Shown here piece after piece: positions 16,635 through 25,177 of a DNA stretch of 64,000 nt. How positions within the stretch are numbered: the first letter of the stretch is position 1; every line of letters starts with the position of its first letter. Origin of the DNA: Collinsella sp. TF05-9AC (lineage in GTDB: Bacteria; Actinomycetota; Coriobacteriia; Coriobacteriales; Coriobacteriaceae); contig NZ_QSSH01000002.1 in NCBI RefSeq assembly GCF_003438495.1, positions 62,001-126,000 of the forward strand, given 5' to 3'. The notes under the pieces are model-generated. The model had not been told where the DNA came from. It saw only the letters and a list, made by a program, of their open reading frames with translations, and made no database searches. A program made the position numbers and the translations under genes.

Positions 16635-17342
16635 ATGGCTAAGCATGGTAAGAGCTATAACGCCGCTGCCGAGAAGATCGACCGCGCCACGCTCTACACC
16701 CCCCTTCAGGCTGCCAAGCTCATCAAGGAGCTCGACACCGCCAAGTTCGACGAGACCGTCGAGGCTCACTTCCGTCTGGGCATCGATACTCGTAAGGCTG
16801 ACCAGAACATCCGTGGTTCCATCTCCCTGCCCCACGGCACCGGCAAGACCGTTCGTGTTGCCGTCTTCGCCGAGGGCGAGAAGGCCCGTGAGGCTGAGGC
16901 TGCCGGCGCCGACATCATCGGTTCCGACGAGCTCGTCGCCCAGATTCAGAAGGGCGAGATCAACTTCGACGCCGCTATCGCTACGCCGAACATGATGGCC
17001 AAGGTTGGCCGCATCGGTAAGATCCTTGGTCCCCGTGGCCTCATGCCGAACCCCAAGCTCGGCACCGTGACCATGGACGTCGCCAAGATGGTCTCCGAGC
17101 TAAAGGCTGGCCGCGTTGAGTACCGCGCCGACCGCTACGGCATCTGCCACGTGCCCCTGGGCAAGAAGTCCTTCTCTGAGCAGCAGCTCGTCGAGAACTA
17201 CGCTGCCCTGTACACCGAGATTCTGCGCGTCAAGCCCTCTTCTGCTAAGGGCAAGTACGTCAAGTCCATCTCCGTGTCTTCCACCATGGGCCCTGGCGTC
17301 AAGGTCGATCCCGCTGTCCAGCGTGACTTCCTGGCTGAGTAA
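16635..17342 (+). CDS. rplA: 50S ribosomal protein uL1
   Basis: Forms the mobile L1 stalk of the 50S subunit and is a translational repressor in many bacteria. 235 residues. [12 protein letters not shown] and the signature [20 protein letters not shown] are present. The start is the ATG at 16635 (AGGAGG upstream); the in-frame ATG at 16629 is too close to the ribosome site. A strong terminator ends the operon. Confidence 0.97.
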   Translation: MAKHGKSYNAAAEKIDRATLYTPLQAAKLIKELDTAKFDETVEAHFRLGIDTRKADQNIRGSISLPHGTGKTVRVAVFAEGEKAREAEAAGADIIGSDELVAQIQKGEINFDAAIATPNMMAKVGRIGKILGPRGLMPNPKLGTVTMDVAKMVSELKAGRVEYRADRYGICHVPLGKKSFSEQQLVENYAALYTEILRVKPSSAKGKYVKSISVSSTMGPGVKVDPAVQRDFLAE

Positions 17343-17380
17343 CTGCTAGTTACTGCCTGAGTACAGCAAGCATTGCTAAA

Positions 17381-17417
17381 GAAACCCGGTTCTGCCTTGT
17401 GCAGGACCGGGTTTCTT
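17381..17417 (+). terminator. Terminator after rplA
   Basis: GAAACCCGGT (17381-17390) pairs with ACCGGGTTTC (17406-17415), then TTGC. Confidence 0.85.
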
Positions 17418-17434
17418 GCTATCGCGTCAAAAGC

Positions 17435-17465
17435 ACCATAAAGGGGACAGTGTCCCCTTTATGGT
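17435..17465. repeat. 31-nt perfect palindrome with GGGGACA/TGTCCCC core
   Basis: ACCATAAAGGGGACA (17435-17449), one base, then TGTCCCCTTTATGGT (17451-17465). It ends two bases before the stop of the minus-strand phosphoesterase gene. It is one member of a GGGACAGG-core hairpin family in this window. Confidence 0.8.
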
Positions 17466-17467
17466 GG

Positions 17468-18178
17468 TTACCAGGGCGTTCTTGCGGTTGAGGACTCGAT
17501 GGCATCGTGGCGTTTGAGCTCGCGGCGCATGGTTTGCGAATTGAGCCAGGCTGCCTGCCAGCCACGGATGGGGTAGCGCGTCTGGTCGAGCTCAAACTGC
17601 GTATAGCCGCAGGCGTTGATGATCGTCGTTCCACACACATGCTGCCGCTCGCGCTGAAAATCGTAACCGTAGCTTTGGTGTACATGCCCATGCACCATGT
17701 AGTCGGCCCCCCAGGACTCAAGCGCCGTGTTAAAGCACTCAAACCCTCGATGCGGCAGATCGTCCAGATCACCCATACCGGCGGCGGGTGCATGGGTAAG
17801 CAGAATGTCGCAGCCGCCGACCATCCTCACTTTGCGGGACAACTTGCGCATACGCTTGGCCATCTCGCGCTCGGTGTACATGTTGGCGCCGTCGCGATAA
17901 CGCATGGACCCGCCAAGGCCCGCAATGCGAATCCCTCGGTACGTGTACACGCTGTCTTCCACGCAGATACATCCGCCCGGTGCATGACGTGCGTAGCGGT
18001 CATCGTGATTTCCGCGCACGTAGATGAGCGGTTTGTTGATGACCGTAACCAAAAACTCAAGATAGTCCGGGTCCAGATCGCCGGCGGACAAAATCAGGTC
18101 GACGCCCTCAAAGCGTTCCTTGCGAAAGCACTCCCAAAGGCATCGTTCTTCGGTATCGGCTATGGCAAGGATTTTCAT
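17468..18178 (-). CDS. Metallophosphoesterase
   Basis: 236 residues of the calcineurin-like phosphoesterase fold. Metal motifs are D8 (IADTEE), GDLD (33-36), GNHD (56-59), H129 in LLTHAPAAG and HGHVH (163-167). Motif I usually reads DxH; here the histidine is replaced by glutamate (DTE), so one metal ligand differs. Its start overlaps the end of the upstream ParB-like/PBP1 gene by 4 bases (ATGA), so the two are co-translated. The substrate is unknown; YfcE-like phosphodiesterases are the nearest type. Confidence 0.85.
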   Translation of the reverse strand: MKILAIADTEERCLWECFRKERFEGVDLILSAGDLDPDYLEFLVTVINKPLIYVRGNHDDRYARHAPGGCICVEDSVYTYRGIRIAGLGGSMRYRDGANMYTEREMAKRMRKLSRKVRMVGGCDILLTHAPAAGMGDLDDLPHRGFECFNTALESWGADYMVHGHVHQSYGYDFQRERQHVCGTTIINACGYTQFELDQTRYPIRGWQAAWLNSQTMRRELKRHDAIESSTARTPW

Positions 18179-20091
18179 AGGACAGGGACTTTCGGCTCAT
18201 CGTCGAGCTGCGGAATGGTGCCTACCACGTTATCCGCCAGCCAATTCATCTCGACAATCTGCGTGCTCGGCAGCGGAGGGAAGCCTTCGATCTGTACCAC
18301 GCCGTTCTGGCTGTGGAGCTCGCCGCCAAAGGGGTTGATGGATCCCTCGACAATGCCGTTGCGGAGCAACTGCACGAGTTTGCGCGTCTGGTAGGGTAGG
18401 CCCGGAGCGTAACGGATGTCGATAACGCCGGAGCTCATGCCGTACCAGTAGTTGACGGCGCGCACTTGGTCGTCATCGCTGGTCTCGTCCCACGTGCCGT
18501 GCAGAAGGCTGCGAACGATGAGCTCGTAGTAACGGCCCCAGTTCCATACCGGCATGGCGATGCCGGAAACCTTGCCATCGACCAGGCGGTGGAGTCCGTA
18601 GGCCGTAGGGTCTTCGAGCGACTTTGACATGTCAGCGCCGGTCATGACGCTCACGCCTTCGCGGCACATGGCCTCGGCAAGACCGCCGGCGGGCACATCG
18701 CCCCAGGTGAGGATAATTTGCGCGCGGGGGTCGAGCAGCGAGGCACCGATGGCAAAGGCATTGATCTCGCTGAGCGCTCCGGATGCGAAGACCGACGCGT
18801 GGTAGCCGATGCGATGGTTGTCCGCCATGCTGGCGGCAAGGGCGCCCAGGAGGAACTTGGCCTCGTACATCTTGCCAAAGTACGAACGGACGCTTTGGTG
18901 GGGAAGGCCGATAGAGCAGTTAAGGAACCGAACCTGGGGATACTCAACGGCAGCTCTGAGCGTGTATTCCATCAGGCGGTGCGAGGTCGAGAAGATGACG
19001 TTGTCTCCGTGTTTGACAGCCGTTTCCACGGCGGCGTAGAACACGTCCGGATCGTGACAGTCCTCGAACGCCTCGGTGCGCACGATACCGCCAAAGTGCT
19101 CATCGAGATACTGACGCCCTTGGTCGTGCAGGCTGTCCCAGCTCGACGTCGCACAGGGGAACTCATGGATAAAGGCGATGCGCAGGGGGTTGGCCGCCGA
19201 ATAGACGGTCTTGCCCATAAAGAAGTTGAGCACGCCGGAGGTGGACTTGGCGGGCGACTCCTCCTCATCGACGCTCGGCGCTTCGACAAGATCGACCTTG
19301 TCCTCGTCATTTTTGCCGGCAATGACCAGCTCGCGCCAAATCTTGCACAGGCGGTTTACGACGATATCCGTTGGCGTATCCAGCAGACGGTCCTGGTTGT
19401 ACACATTGAGGTACACGAGCATGGCGTCGGCAGGCGTAATGTCCAGGTGGTCGCCGCCTGCGCGAAGGTAGGCGCGCTTAAAGAGCAGGAAGGTATGGCG
19501 CATGTAGTCGACCTTTTTCTGCGGCCAATTTTCGATAAGGTTCTGACCGAGCATCTTGGCGAGCGTCTCGTAGCTTCCCTCACGCGAGAACTCGATCTCG
19601 TATAGGGGGCAGACGCGCCAAAACGCGCAGAACTCACCGTACAGGCGGCTTTCGACGGAATCCCATGTGCCGGGGTAGAGACGGGTGACCTTGGCCGAAA
19701 CCGTCGGGGCGTCTAGGAATTTGAGGACACTGACGCGTTTGTTGCCTTCCTGGACATAGAACCGATGCATGAACTCGGTGACGATGATGGGGTCGCGATA
19801 GCCCTCGGTCACCTGGATGTCGTAGAGGTTGGACCACTTGCGGGCGAACTCGGTGCTAAACGGAAGCAGGGGCATAAAGTTACACGAAAAGGCGGACTGA
19901 CGGCCCTTGGTGACCGTGCCGACGACCATTTCGAGCGGAATATCCCTTAGGCCGACATTCTCTCGCTGACCTAAGGGGAGCTGAGCAACCAAGCTATCGA
20001 GGTCCGTAAGGTATGGATGCTCGCTTTGGCTGATGGCGCGACGGCGTCCCTGCTCGCCGCGCTTGCGTGCTTGACGATAGGCCTCTTCCAT
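18175..20091 (-). CDS. ParB-like domain fused to a PBP1/BMP-type ligand-binding domain
   Basis: A 638-residue protein with no signal peptide or lipobox. The N-terminal third includes MHRFYVQEGNKRVSVLKFL (108-126), matching the ParB/sulfiredoxin-type GNKRVSV motif. From about residue 303 (LRIAFIHEF) a BMP/PnrA-like periplasmic-binding fold follows: VIFSTSHRLMEY, RFLNCSIG, FLLGALAASM, NHRIGYHASVF, IILTWGDVP, VSVMTGADMSKS. Members of that family normally bind nucleosides outside the cell; lacking an export signal, this one is probably a cytoplasmic sensor. Coupled to the phosphoesterase gene by a 4-base overlap. The role is not established. Confidence 0.75.
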   Translation of the reverse strand: MEEAYRQARKRGEQGRRRAISQSEHPYLTDLDSLVAQLPLGQRENVGLRDIPLEMVVGTVTKGRQSAFSCNFMPLLPFSTEFARKWSNLYDIQVTEGYRDPIIVTEFMHRFYVQEGNKRVSVLKFLDAPTVSAKVTRLYPGTWDSVESRLYGEFCAFWRVCPLYEIEFSREGSYETLAKMLGQNLIENWPQKKVDYMRHTFLLFKRAYLRAGGDHLDITPADAMLVYLNVYNQDRLLDTPTDIVVNRLCKIWRELVIAGKNDEDKVDLVEAPSVDEEESPAKSTSGVLNFFMGKTVYSAANPLRIAFIHEFPCATSSWDSLHDQGRQYLDEHFGGIVRTEAFEDCHDPDVFYAAVETAVKHGDNVIFSTSHRLMEYTLRAAVEYPQVRFLNCSIGLPHQSVRSYFGKMYEAKFLLGALAASMADNHRIGYHASVFASGALSEINAFAIGASLLDPRAQIILTWGDVPAGGLAEAMCREGVSVMTGADMSKSLEDPTAYGLHRLVDGKVSGIAMPVWNWGRYYELIVRSLLHGTWDETSDDDQVRAVNYWYGMSSGVIDIRYAPGLPYQTRKLVQLLRNGIVEGSINPFGGELHSQNGVVQIEGFPPLPSTQIVEMNWLADNVVGTIPQLDDEPKVPVL

Positions 20092-20147
20092 GGTGTCTAC
20101 TCCCTTAGTCGTTTAAACAACGATATGAACCATGGTACCACGAATGA

Positions 20148-20186
20148 AAACCACCACAAAGATGCCTGTCCCCTTTGCGGTGGTTT
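20148..20186. repeat. GGGACAGG-core hairpin at the mscS 3' end
   Basis: AAACCACC-A-CAAAG pairs with CTTTG-C-GGTGG-TTT across ATGCCTGTCCC. It overlaps the last codon of mscS and on the minus strand runs into GGTTTTC, so it may end mscS transcription. Confidence 0.75.
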
Positions 20187-20952
20187 AGGCGATGATGGGG
20201 GCGATAGCGCGGATGCAGGCGTCGGCAGCGGTGAAAGTGGTGCTGTCGTCGCTGACGATAAAGATGATCTTTCCTTTGATGCCAAAGTCGCCGATTTCGC
20301 TAAAGAGCACGTAGGGCTCCTTGTCAAAGCCCGAGATGGGCGAGACGGCCGTTTTGGTTGCGCTCGTGAGCTCGTCTGCCAGCGCGTCAAGGGAAGCCCA
20401 CTTAGACGTGTCCTTTACGGCAACGGGCACGGCCACGCGCCCAAAGGGCATCAAATGCACGAGCGTGTTCTTGGAGATGTTGGAGTTGGGCACAATGATG
20501 GTCTGTCCACAGGCATCCTCAATCGTTGTATGGCGCCAAGTGATGTCTTGGACCACGCCGGATACGCCGCCGACCTCGATATTGTCGCCGGGTTTGATGA
20601 TGCCCATAAACGTCACCTGCATGCCGCCGATAAGGTTTGACAGCGTGTCCTGAAAGCCGAGCGAGATGGCGATGCCGCCGACGCCAAGAGCGGCGACGAG
20701 GGCGTTTGCGTTAATGCCAAAACAGTTGTCGAGGATAAAGCTGCCGCCGATCATCCAGATGACGGCGCGCGCGATGTTGATGAAGATACTCGATGCCGGA
20801 AGCGGGTTATCGTCTCGGTTGAGCAGATGGTTCAGGGTCTTGGATACGACCTTGGCGGCGACGGCGGTGCCTATCGCCAAGATGACGGCCCAGATGATGT
20901 TGTGGACCCACCGTTGCTCAAAGAAATGAAGAATCGGCTCAAACAATTCCAT
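20185..20952 (-). CDS. MscS-family small-conductance mechanosensitive channel
   Basis: 255 residues. Two to three N-terminal membrane helices come first. The pore-lining TM3 (ANALVAALGVGGIAISLGFQ, then DTLSNLIGG) has the Ala/Gly pattern of MscS, followed by the beta domain (GDNIEVGGVSGVVQDITWRH) and cytoplasmic vestibule. It opens under membrane tension to release solutes in hypo-osmotic shock. AGGAGG precedes the ATG. Confidence 0.92.
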   Translation of the reverse strand: MELFEPILHFFEQRWVHNIIWAVILAIGTAVAAKVVSKTLNHLLNRDDNPLPASSIFINIARAVIWMIGGSFILDNCFGINANALVAALGVGGIAISLGFQDTLSNLIGGMQVTFMGIIKPGDNIEVGGVSGVVQDITWRHTTIEDACGQTIIVPNSNISKNTLVHLMPFGRVAVPVAVKDTSKWASLDALADELTSATKTAVSPISGFDKEPYVLFSEIGDFGIKGKIIFIVSDDSTTFTAADACIRAIAPIIA

Positions 20953-20998
20953 GTAGGGAAACCTCCTAATGATCGTCCAACCATGATACCCACCAAGA

Positions 20999-21028
20999 AG
21001 CCCGTCCGATCAAATTCGGACGGGCTTC
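20999..21028. terminator. Terminator-like hairpin after the 5'-nucleotidase gene
   Basis: AAGCCCGTCCGA (20999-21010) pairs perfectly with TCGGACGGGCTT (21017-21028). On the minus strand it is followed by CTTGG. It ends the minus-strand nucleotidase unit before mscS. Confidence 0.65.
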
Positions 21029-21080
21029 TGTGCTCGATATAAGGTTTACGCGGCGGGGCTGTAAGGCCCGGCGGTGTAGC

Positions 21081-23105
21081 TTAGCGTCGACGCTTCCAGA
21101 TAATGCCGAGCATGATGACGATGATGCCGCCGATAAGGCACGCGCCAACTACTGCCAGCGTGCGGTCTCCCGTTGCGGCGAGCTTACCGGTCGTCTTCTT
21201 GGTGATGACCTTCGTGGTCGTCGTGTCCGTCTTAGGCGAGGGCTTAGGCGTCGGGGCCGGTGTGGGCGTGGGGTCCACGGCAGCGGAGCCAAAGCTGATG
21301 GTGCCAGCGAGCGAGGTCATCTTGCTCTCCCAGCTGTCCTGCCCGATCAGCGCCCTTAGCGCTGACTCGCAGGTACCCCACTCGGTGTACTTGGTGGCGT
21401 GTGCAAAGGTGGGAAAGTCGGTCGTGTTGGTGATGATGTAGTTGTTGGTGGCGACGGTATAGGTCTTGGCGGGGTCGAGCGTGCTGCCGTCTTTGGTGAG
21501 TGTGGCACTCACAATGCGCTTGCCCTCGGGCTGTGTCCAATCAATCGTCACGTTGATGCCGCCAAAGGAGAGAACGCTGCCAGAGTCATCGCGCCACTTG
21601 TACTTGTCTTGCGCCTCCTGCTCGGTGTGACCGGCCGCCACATAAGCCTGCTGAAGCTCGTAGCTGTCGTTGCACTCGTCGCTGATCTGCAGTGAGTGCT
21701 CGAGCGCTGTCAGGAAGTCCGCGCCGGTCATGGTCCAGGTCTCCACGGTGTTGCCGTAGGGCGAGATAGCGATGACGTTGCCGGCAGTCACATCGCCCGC
21801 AGCGATGCCGCCGCGGATGCCACCCGCGTTCTCGATGGCAAGGTCTGCGCCCGTCAGGGCAAGATAGGAGCCGCAAATCACGTGGCCGATGGTCTGGGCC
21901 TTGGTGGTATCGCCCTCCTTGCTGGGGCGGAAATCGGTGGTGCGCACCATTTCCCAACCATGCGTGCCTGCGGCGTCCTCGCCGTAGAAATAGTTGGTGG
22001 TGGATGTGCCGAGCACCTTGTTCGATTCGTTTTCAAAGTCCTCGTCGAGCGGCTTGATCTTGTTGCGGACGGCTTCAAGGCGGCTTTGGTAGTCGGAGCC
22101 CTTGTCGGGGTCTGTCAAAAGGTCGTTGACGTTCTTGGCGGTGTAGAGCTTCTCGTCGCTGCCGTCTGCAGGGACCGTGACCGTGTCATCGTCGGTCGTC
22201 TCGGTGCCATTCGTGTCGTATTTGTACGGAATGGAAAGCAGCCCCACCTCGGCAAAGGCGCTGCCTGCCTCGACAACGTGGATCGTCTTGCCGTCGGCTC
22301 CCGTCACCTTCTCGTTAAGGTTGATGTGCTCGTGGCCTGCGATAAGGGCATCGACGCCACGGAGCCGCGTGGCAAAGGTCTTTGCGTCGAGCGTGTGCGC
22401 GATACACACAACAACATCGCAGCCCTCCTTGCGCAGCTGCTCTGCCTCGGCATTGATGGCGTTCGCGGCACTCGAGAAGCTGGTGCCCGCGACCAGGTCC
22501 GCGCGCAGCGAGGAACCTAGCGACTCATCCATGGCTCCGACGACGCCGACCTTGATTTTGTAGTCGAATGTGGAGTGATCCTCGCTATCCTCCCAGGTGC
22601 GATCGAGCGTCTTCGTGATGCTCGAGCTCCATACGCCGTTCGAGGACGTTGCATTCGCGCAGAGCATGGCGAAGGGCGTGCCGGTGGTGCTGTAGCCGGT
22701 CATGGTGCGGAGTTTGTCCGCGCCGTAGCTCCAGTCGTGGTTGCCTGGCGTGGTTGCGTCGTAGCCGTCGGCGTAGAAGGTGTCCATGAGCTCGGCGATG
22801 CTCTTGCCCTCGCTCATGGTGGCGAAGGACTGTCCGTGGAAGGTGTCGCCCGCATCGAGTAAAAGATCGGGGGCGCTGCTTTGGGCGCTATAGAGAACCG
22901 CCAGTCCGTCAAAGCCCACAGTGCCGGTGCCCTTGCTTGCGTTGTAGCTGTACTTGTAGCTGCCGTGGATATCGTTGGTGTGCATGACGGCCACGGAGCC
23001 GTCAATAGCGGCGGGCAGGTTTCCCGCGAAAGCGAGGCTTGGGATGCCTGCGAGCGCGCCGGCAAACAACGCGGCGGCCAACGCAAAGCGGGGGAGTCTT
23101 TTCAT
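21081..23105 (-). CDS. Cell-wall-anchored 5'-nucleotidase/UDP-sugar hydrolase family protein
   Basis: 674 residues. Residues 1-27 are a Sec signal peptide ending AFA. The metallophosphoesterase domain shows MHTNDIHGS (D45, H47), LDAGDTFHG, TPGNHDW and AGHEH. The 5'-nucleotidase C-terminal domain includes IENAGGIRGG and ISPYGNTVE. A threonine/proline-rich linker leads to LAATGD (642-647), a hydrophobic helix and KRRR, an LAxTG-type sortase signal. It should therefore display extracellular nucleotide hydrolysis on the wall, salvaging phosphate and nucleosides. No sortase gene lies nearby. Confidence 0.92.
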   Translation of the reverse strand: MKRLPRFALAAALFAGALAGIPSLAFAGNLPAAIDGSVAVMHTNDIHGSYKYSYNASKGTGTVGFDGLAVLYSAQSSAPDLLLDAGDTFHGQSFATMSEGKSIAELMDTFYADGYDATTPGNHDWSYGADKLRTMTGYSTTGTPFAMLCANATSSNGVWSSSITKTLDRTWEDSEDHSTFDYKIKVGVVGAMDESLGSSLRADLVAGTSFSSAANAINAEAEQLRKEGCDVVVCIAHTLDAKTFATRLRGVDALIAGHEHINLNEKVTGADGKTIHVVEAGSAFAEVGLLSIPYKYDTNGTETTDDDTVTVPADGSDEKLYTAKNVNDLLTDPDKGSDYQSRLEAVRNKIKPLDEDFENESNKVLGTSTTNYFYGEDAAGTHGWEMVRTTDFRPSKEGDTTKAQTIGHVICGSYLALTGADLAIENAGGIRGGIAAGDVTAGNVIAISPYGNTVETWTMTGADFLTALEHSLQISDECNDSYELQQAYVAAGHTEQEAQDKYKWRDDSGSVLSFGGINVTIDWTQPEGKRIVSATLTKDGSTLDPAKTYTVATNNYIITNTTDFPTFAHATKYTEWGTCESALRALIGQDSWESKMTSLAGTISFGSAAVDPTPTPAPTPKPSPKTDTTTTKVITKKTTGKLAATGDRTLAVVGACLIGGIIVIMLGIIWKRRR

Positions 23106-23169
23106 GGCAGTTTCCTTAGTCCTTAGCCAGAATGTCTGGTTGAATATCGGATTATCGACATAATATGCG

Positions 23170-23209
23170 AAAACCGCCGCAAGGGCCTCTGTCCCTTTGC
23201 GGCGGTTTT
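23170..23209. repeat. GGGACAGG-family hairpin (copy 3)
   Basis: AAAACCGCCGCAA-GGG pairs with CCCTTTGCGGCGGTTTT across CCTCTGT. It lies upstream of the 5'-nucleotidase gene, back to back with another copy. Confidence 0.75.
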
Positions 23210-23224
23210 GGCGTTTGCGCAGAT

Positions 23225-23265
23225 AAAACCTACCAAAATAAACCTGTCCCTTTTTGGCAGGTTTT
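23225..23265. repeat. GGGACAGG-family hairpin (copy 4)
   Basis: AAAACCTACCAAAA pairs with TTTTTGGCAGGTTTT around AACCTGTCCC. It abuts the stop codon of the ABC ATPase gene on the minus strand and may serve as its terminator. Confidence 0.75.
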
Positions 23266-24058
23266 AGCTTAGCAGCATGCGGTCGTTGGCGAGCTCGCCG
23301 CCCGAGACCTCCTCGAACTTCTGCAGCAGGTCGGCCACGGTGAGCGACTTCTTCTCGTCGCCGGCCACGTCGTAGATCACATGGCCCTCGTGCATCATGA
23401 TCAGACGGTTGCCCAGACGGATAGCGTCGTTCATGTTATGCGTGACCATGAGCGTGGTGAGGTGGTTCTCGTCGACGATCTCCTCGGTCAGATTGAGCAC
23501 CTTAGAGGCCGTCTTGGGGTCGAGGGCCGCGGTGTGCTCGTCGAGCAGCAGCAGGCGTGGCTTGGTGAGCGTGGCCATGAGCAGGGTGAGTGCCTGGCGC
23601 TGGCCGCCCGAGAGCAGGCCGACCTTGGCGTTGAGACGCGTGTCCAGACCAAGGTCCAGGCGCTTGAGCAGCTCAACGTACTCATCTTTCTCGGCCTTGG
23701 TGACGCCCCACGAAAGGCCGCGACGCTGGCCGCGACGCTTGGCGAGGGCCAGGTTCTCGGCGATTTGCATGTCGGCAGCGGTACCGCGCATGGGGTCCTG
23801 AAACACGCGGCCCAGGTACTTGGCGCGCTGCGACTCGCTCAGGCGCGAGATGTCGGTGCCGTCGAGCTCAATAACGCCCGAATCGAGCGGGTACACGCCG
23901 GCGATCATGTTGAGCAGCGTGGACTTGCCGGCGCCATTGCCGCCGATCACGGTTACAAAGTCGCCGTCATTCAGGGTGAGGTCGACGCCGGTGAGCGCGC
24001 GCTTCTCGGTGACGGTGCCCTTGTTAAAGGTCTTCTTGACGTGCGAGAGCTTAAGCAT
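23264..24058 (-). CDS. ABC transporter ATP-binding protein
   Basis: 264 residues with Walker A GGNGAGKST (39-47), the signature LLSGGQRQAL, Walker B RLLLLDEHTAALD and the switch histidine in MVTHNM. Energises the importer whose permease and lipoprotein are the two genes upstream on the same strand. The ATG at 24058 is 9 bases from GAAGGGGG; an in-frame ATG at 24067 abuts that site. It overlaps the permease end by 8 bases. With the neighbouring genes it resembles TrpXYZ-type importers, but the substrate is not proven. Confidence 0.9.
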   Translation of the reverse strand: MLKLSHVKKTFNKGTVTEKRALTGVDLTLNDGDFVTVIGGNGAGKSTLLNMIAGVYPLDSGVIELDGTDISRLSESQRAKYLGRVFQDPMRGTAADMQIAENLALAKRRGQRRGLSWGVTKAEKDEYVELLKRLDLGLDTRLNAKVGLLSGGQRQALTLLMATLTKPRLLLLDEHTAALDPKTASKVLNLTEEIVDENHLTTLMVTHNMNDAIRLGNRLIMMHEGHVIYDVAGDEKKSLTVADLLQKFEEVSGGELANDRMLLS

Positions 24059-24974
24059 CTGCCTCATCCCCCTTCGTGTAGGAGCTGCGGAGCTTATAGC
24101 GCTCCCAAACCACGGGCACGCACAGGGCCACGGCGACGATCACGGCGGAGAGCAACTTCATGTCGTTGGCGTCCATGCCCAACTGCAGCACGATGGCGCG
24201 GATAAGGAAGTACACCACGGAGCCAAAGACGGCGGAGGCAAGACGGACGCTAAACTGCGTGAGGCCGCCGGGCAGCAGACGGCCGAGCACCTCACCGATA
24301 ACAATGGCGGCAAGACCGATAACGATGGCACCGGTGCCCATACCAATGTCGGCATACTTCTGGCTCTGGCAGATAAGCGCGCCCGAAAGGCCGATGAGGG
24401 CGTTGGAGAGCACGAGGGCGATCATCTTGGTGGAGTTGGTGTTGACGCCCAGAGCGCGGATCATGTACTCGTTGTTGCCGGTGGCGCGCAGCGCCGAGCC
24501 GATCTCGGTGCCAAAGAACCAATACAGGATGGCAACGATAGCCACGGCGAGCAGGATGCCCAAGATGATGGCAACGGTGGACTGCGGCAGACCGGTCATA
24601 TTACTGACGGCCGAGAACACGGTGCCCTTGGCAAGAATTGGCGTATTGGACTTGCCCATGATGCGCAGGTTGATGGACCACAGGCTGATCTGGGTGAGGA
24701 TTCCGGCGAGGATCGCGGGAATCTCGAAGACGGTGGTCAAAATGCCCGTGACGGCACCCGCGATGGCGCCGGCGCACATACCGGCCAGCACGGCGAGCAG
24801 CGGGTCGACGTTGTTATTGACGATGAGCACAGCGCAGACGCAGCCGCCGAGGGCAAAGCTGCCGTCGCAGGTCATATCGGGAATGTCGAGCAGGCGGAAC
24901 GTGATAAACACGCCAAGCACCATAATGCCCCAGAGGACGCCCTGCGAAACGGCGCCCTGCAATGCAATGAGCAT
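24051..24974 (-). CDS. ABC transporter permease (BPD_transp_2 type)
   Basis: 307 residues, about eight to nine hydrophobic segments, ending with a basic tail (RYKLRSSYTKGDEADA). LLDIPDMTCDGSFALGG near the N-terminus and SNALIGLSGALICQSQKYAD are typical of LivH/RbsC-like permeases paired with ABC_sub_bind lipoproteins. AGGAGG precedes the ATG. The upstream spacer (24975-25177) contains a GC-rich stem without a clear T-run, which might set permease/ATPase output below that of the binding protein. Confidence 0.88.
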   Translation of the reverse strand: MLIALQGAVSQGVLWGIMVLGVFITFRLLDIPDMTCDGSFALGGCVCAVLIVNNNVDPLLAVLAGMCAGAIAGAVTGILTTVFEIPAILAGILTQISLWSINLRIMGKSNTPILAKGTVFSAVSNMTGLPQSTVAIILGILLAVAIVAILYWFFGTEIGSALRATGNNEYMIRALGVNTNSTKMIALVLSNALIGLSGALICQSQKYADIGMGTGAIVIGLAAIVIGEVLGRLLPGGLTQFSVRLASAVFGSVVYFLIRAIVLQLGMDANDMKLLSAVIVAVALCVPVVWERYKLRSSYTKGDEADA

Positions 24975-25177
24975 GCTTCATACCTCCTAGGATAGGGTGG
25001 ACACGTGATTCACCATAATAGCGGTAACAATGCATAGAAGAGCTGCGGACAGACGTTTTGTTTTACCTGAAACAAGCAGGGCGGACGCCGGTCTACAGCG
25101 CCCGCCCCTGTGGCTCAGATATTGAATAACGCAGCTAAAGCGCGAGCACGGGCTCTAGACGCATGCCGCGTATAGCA

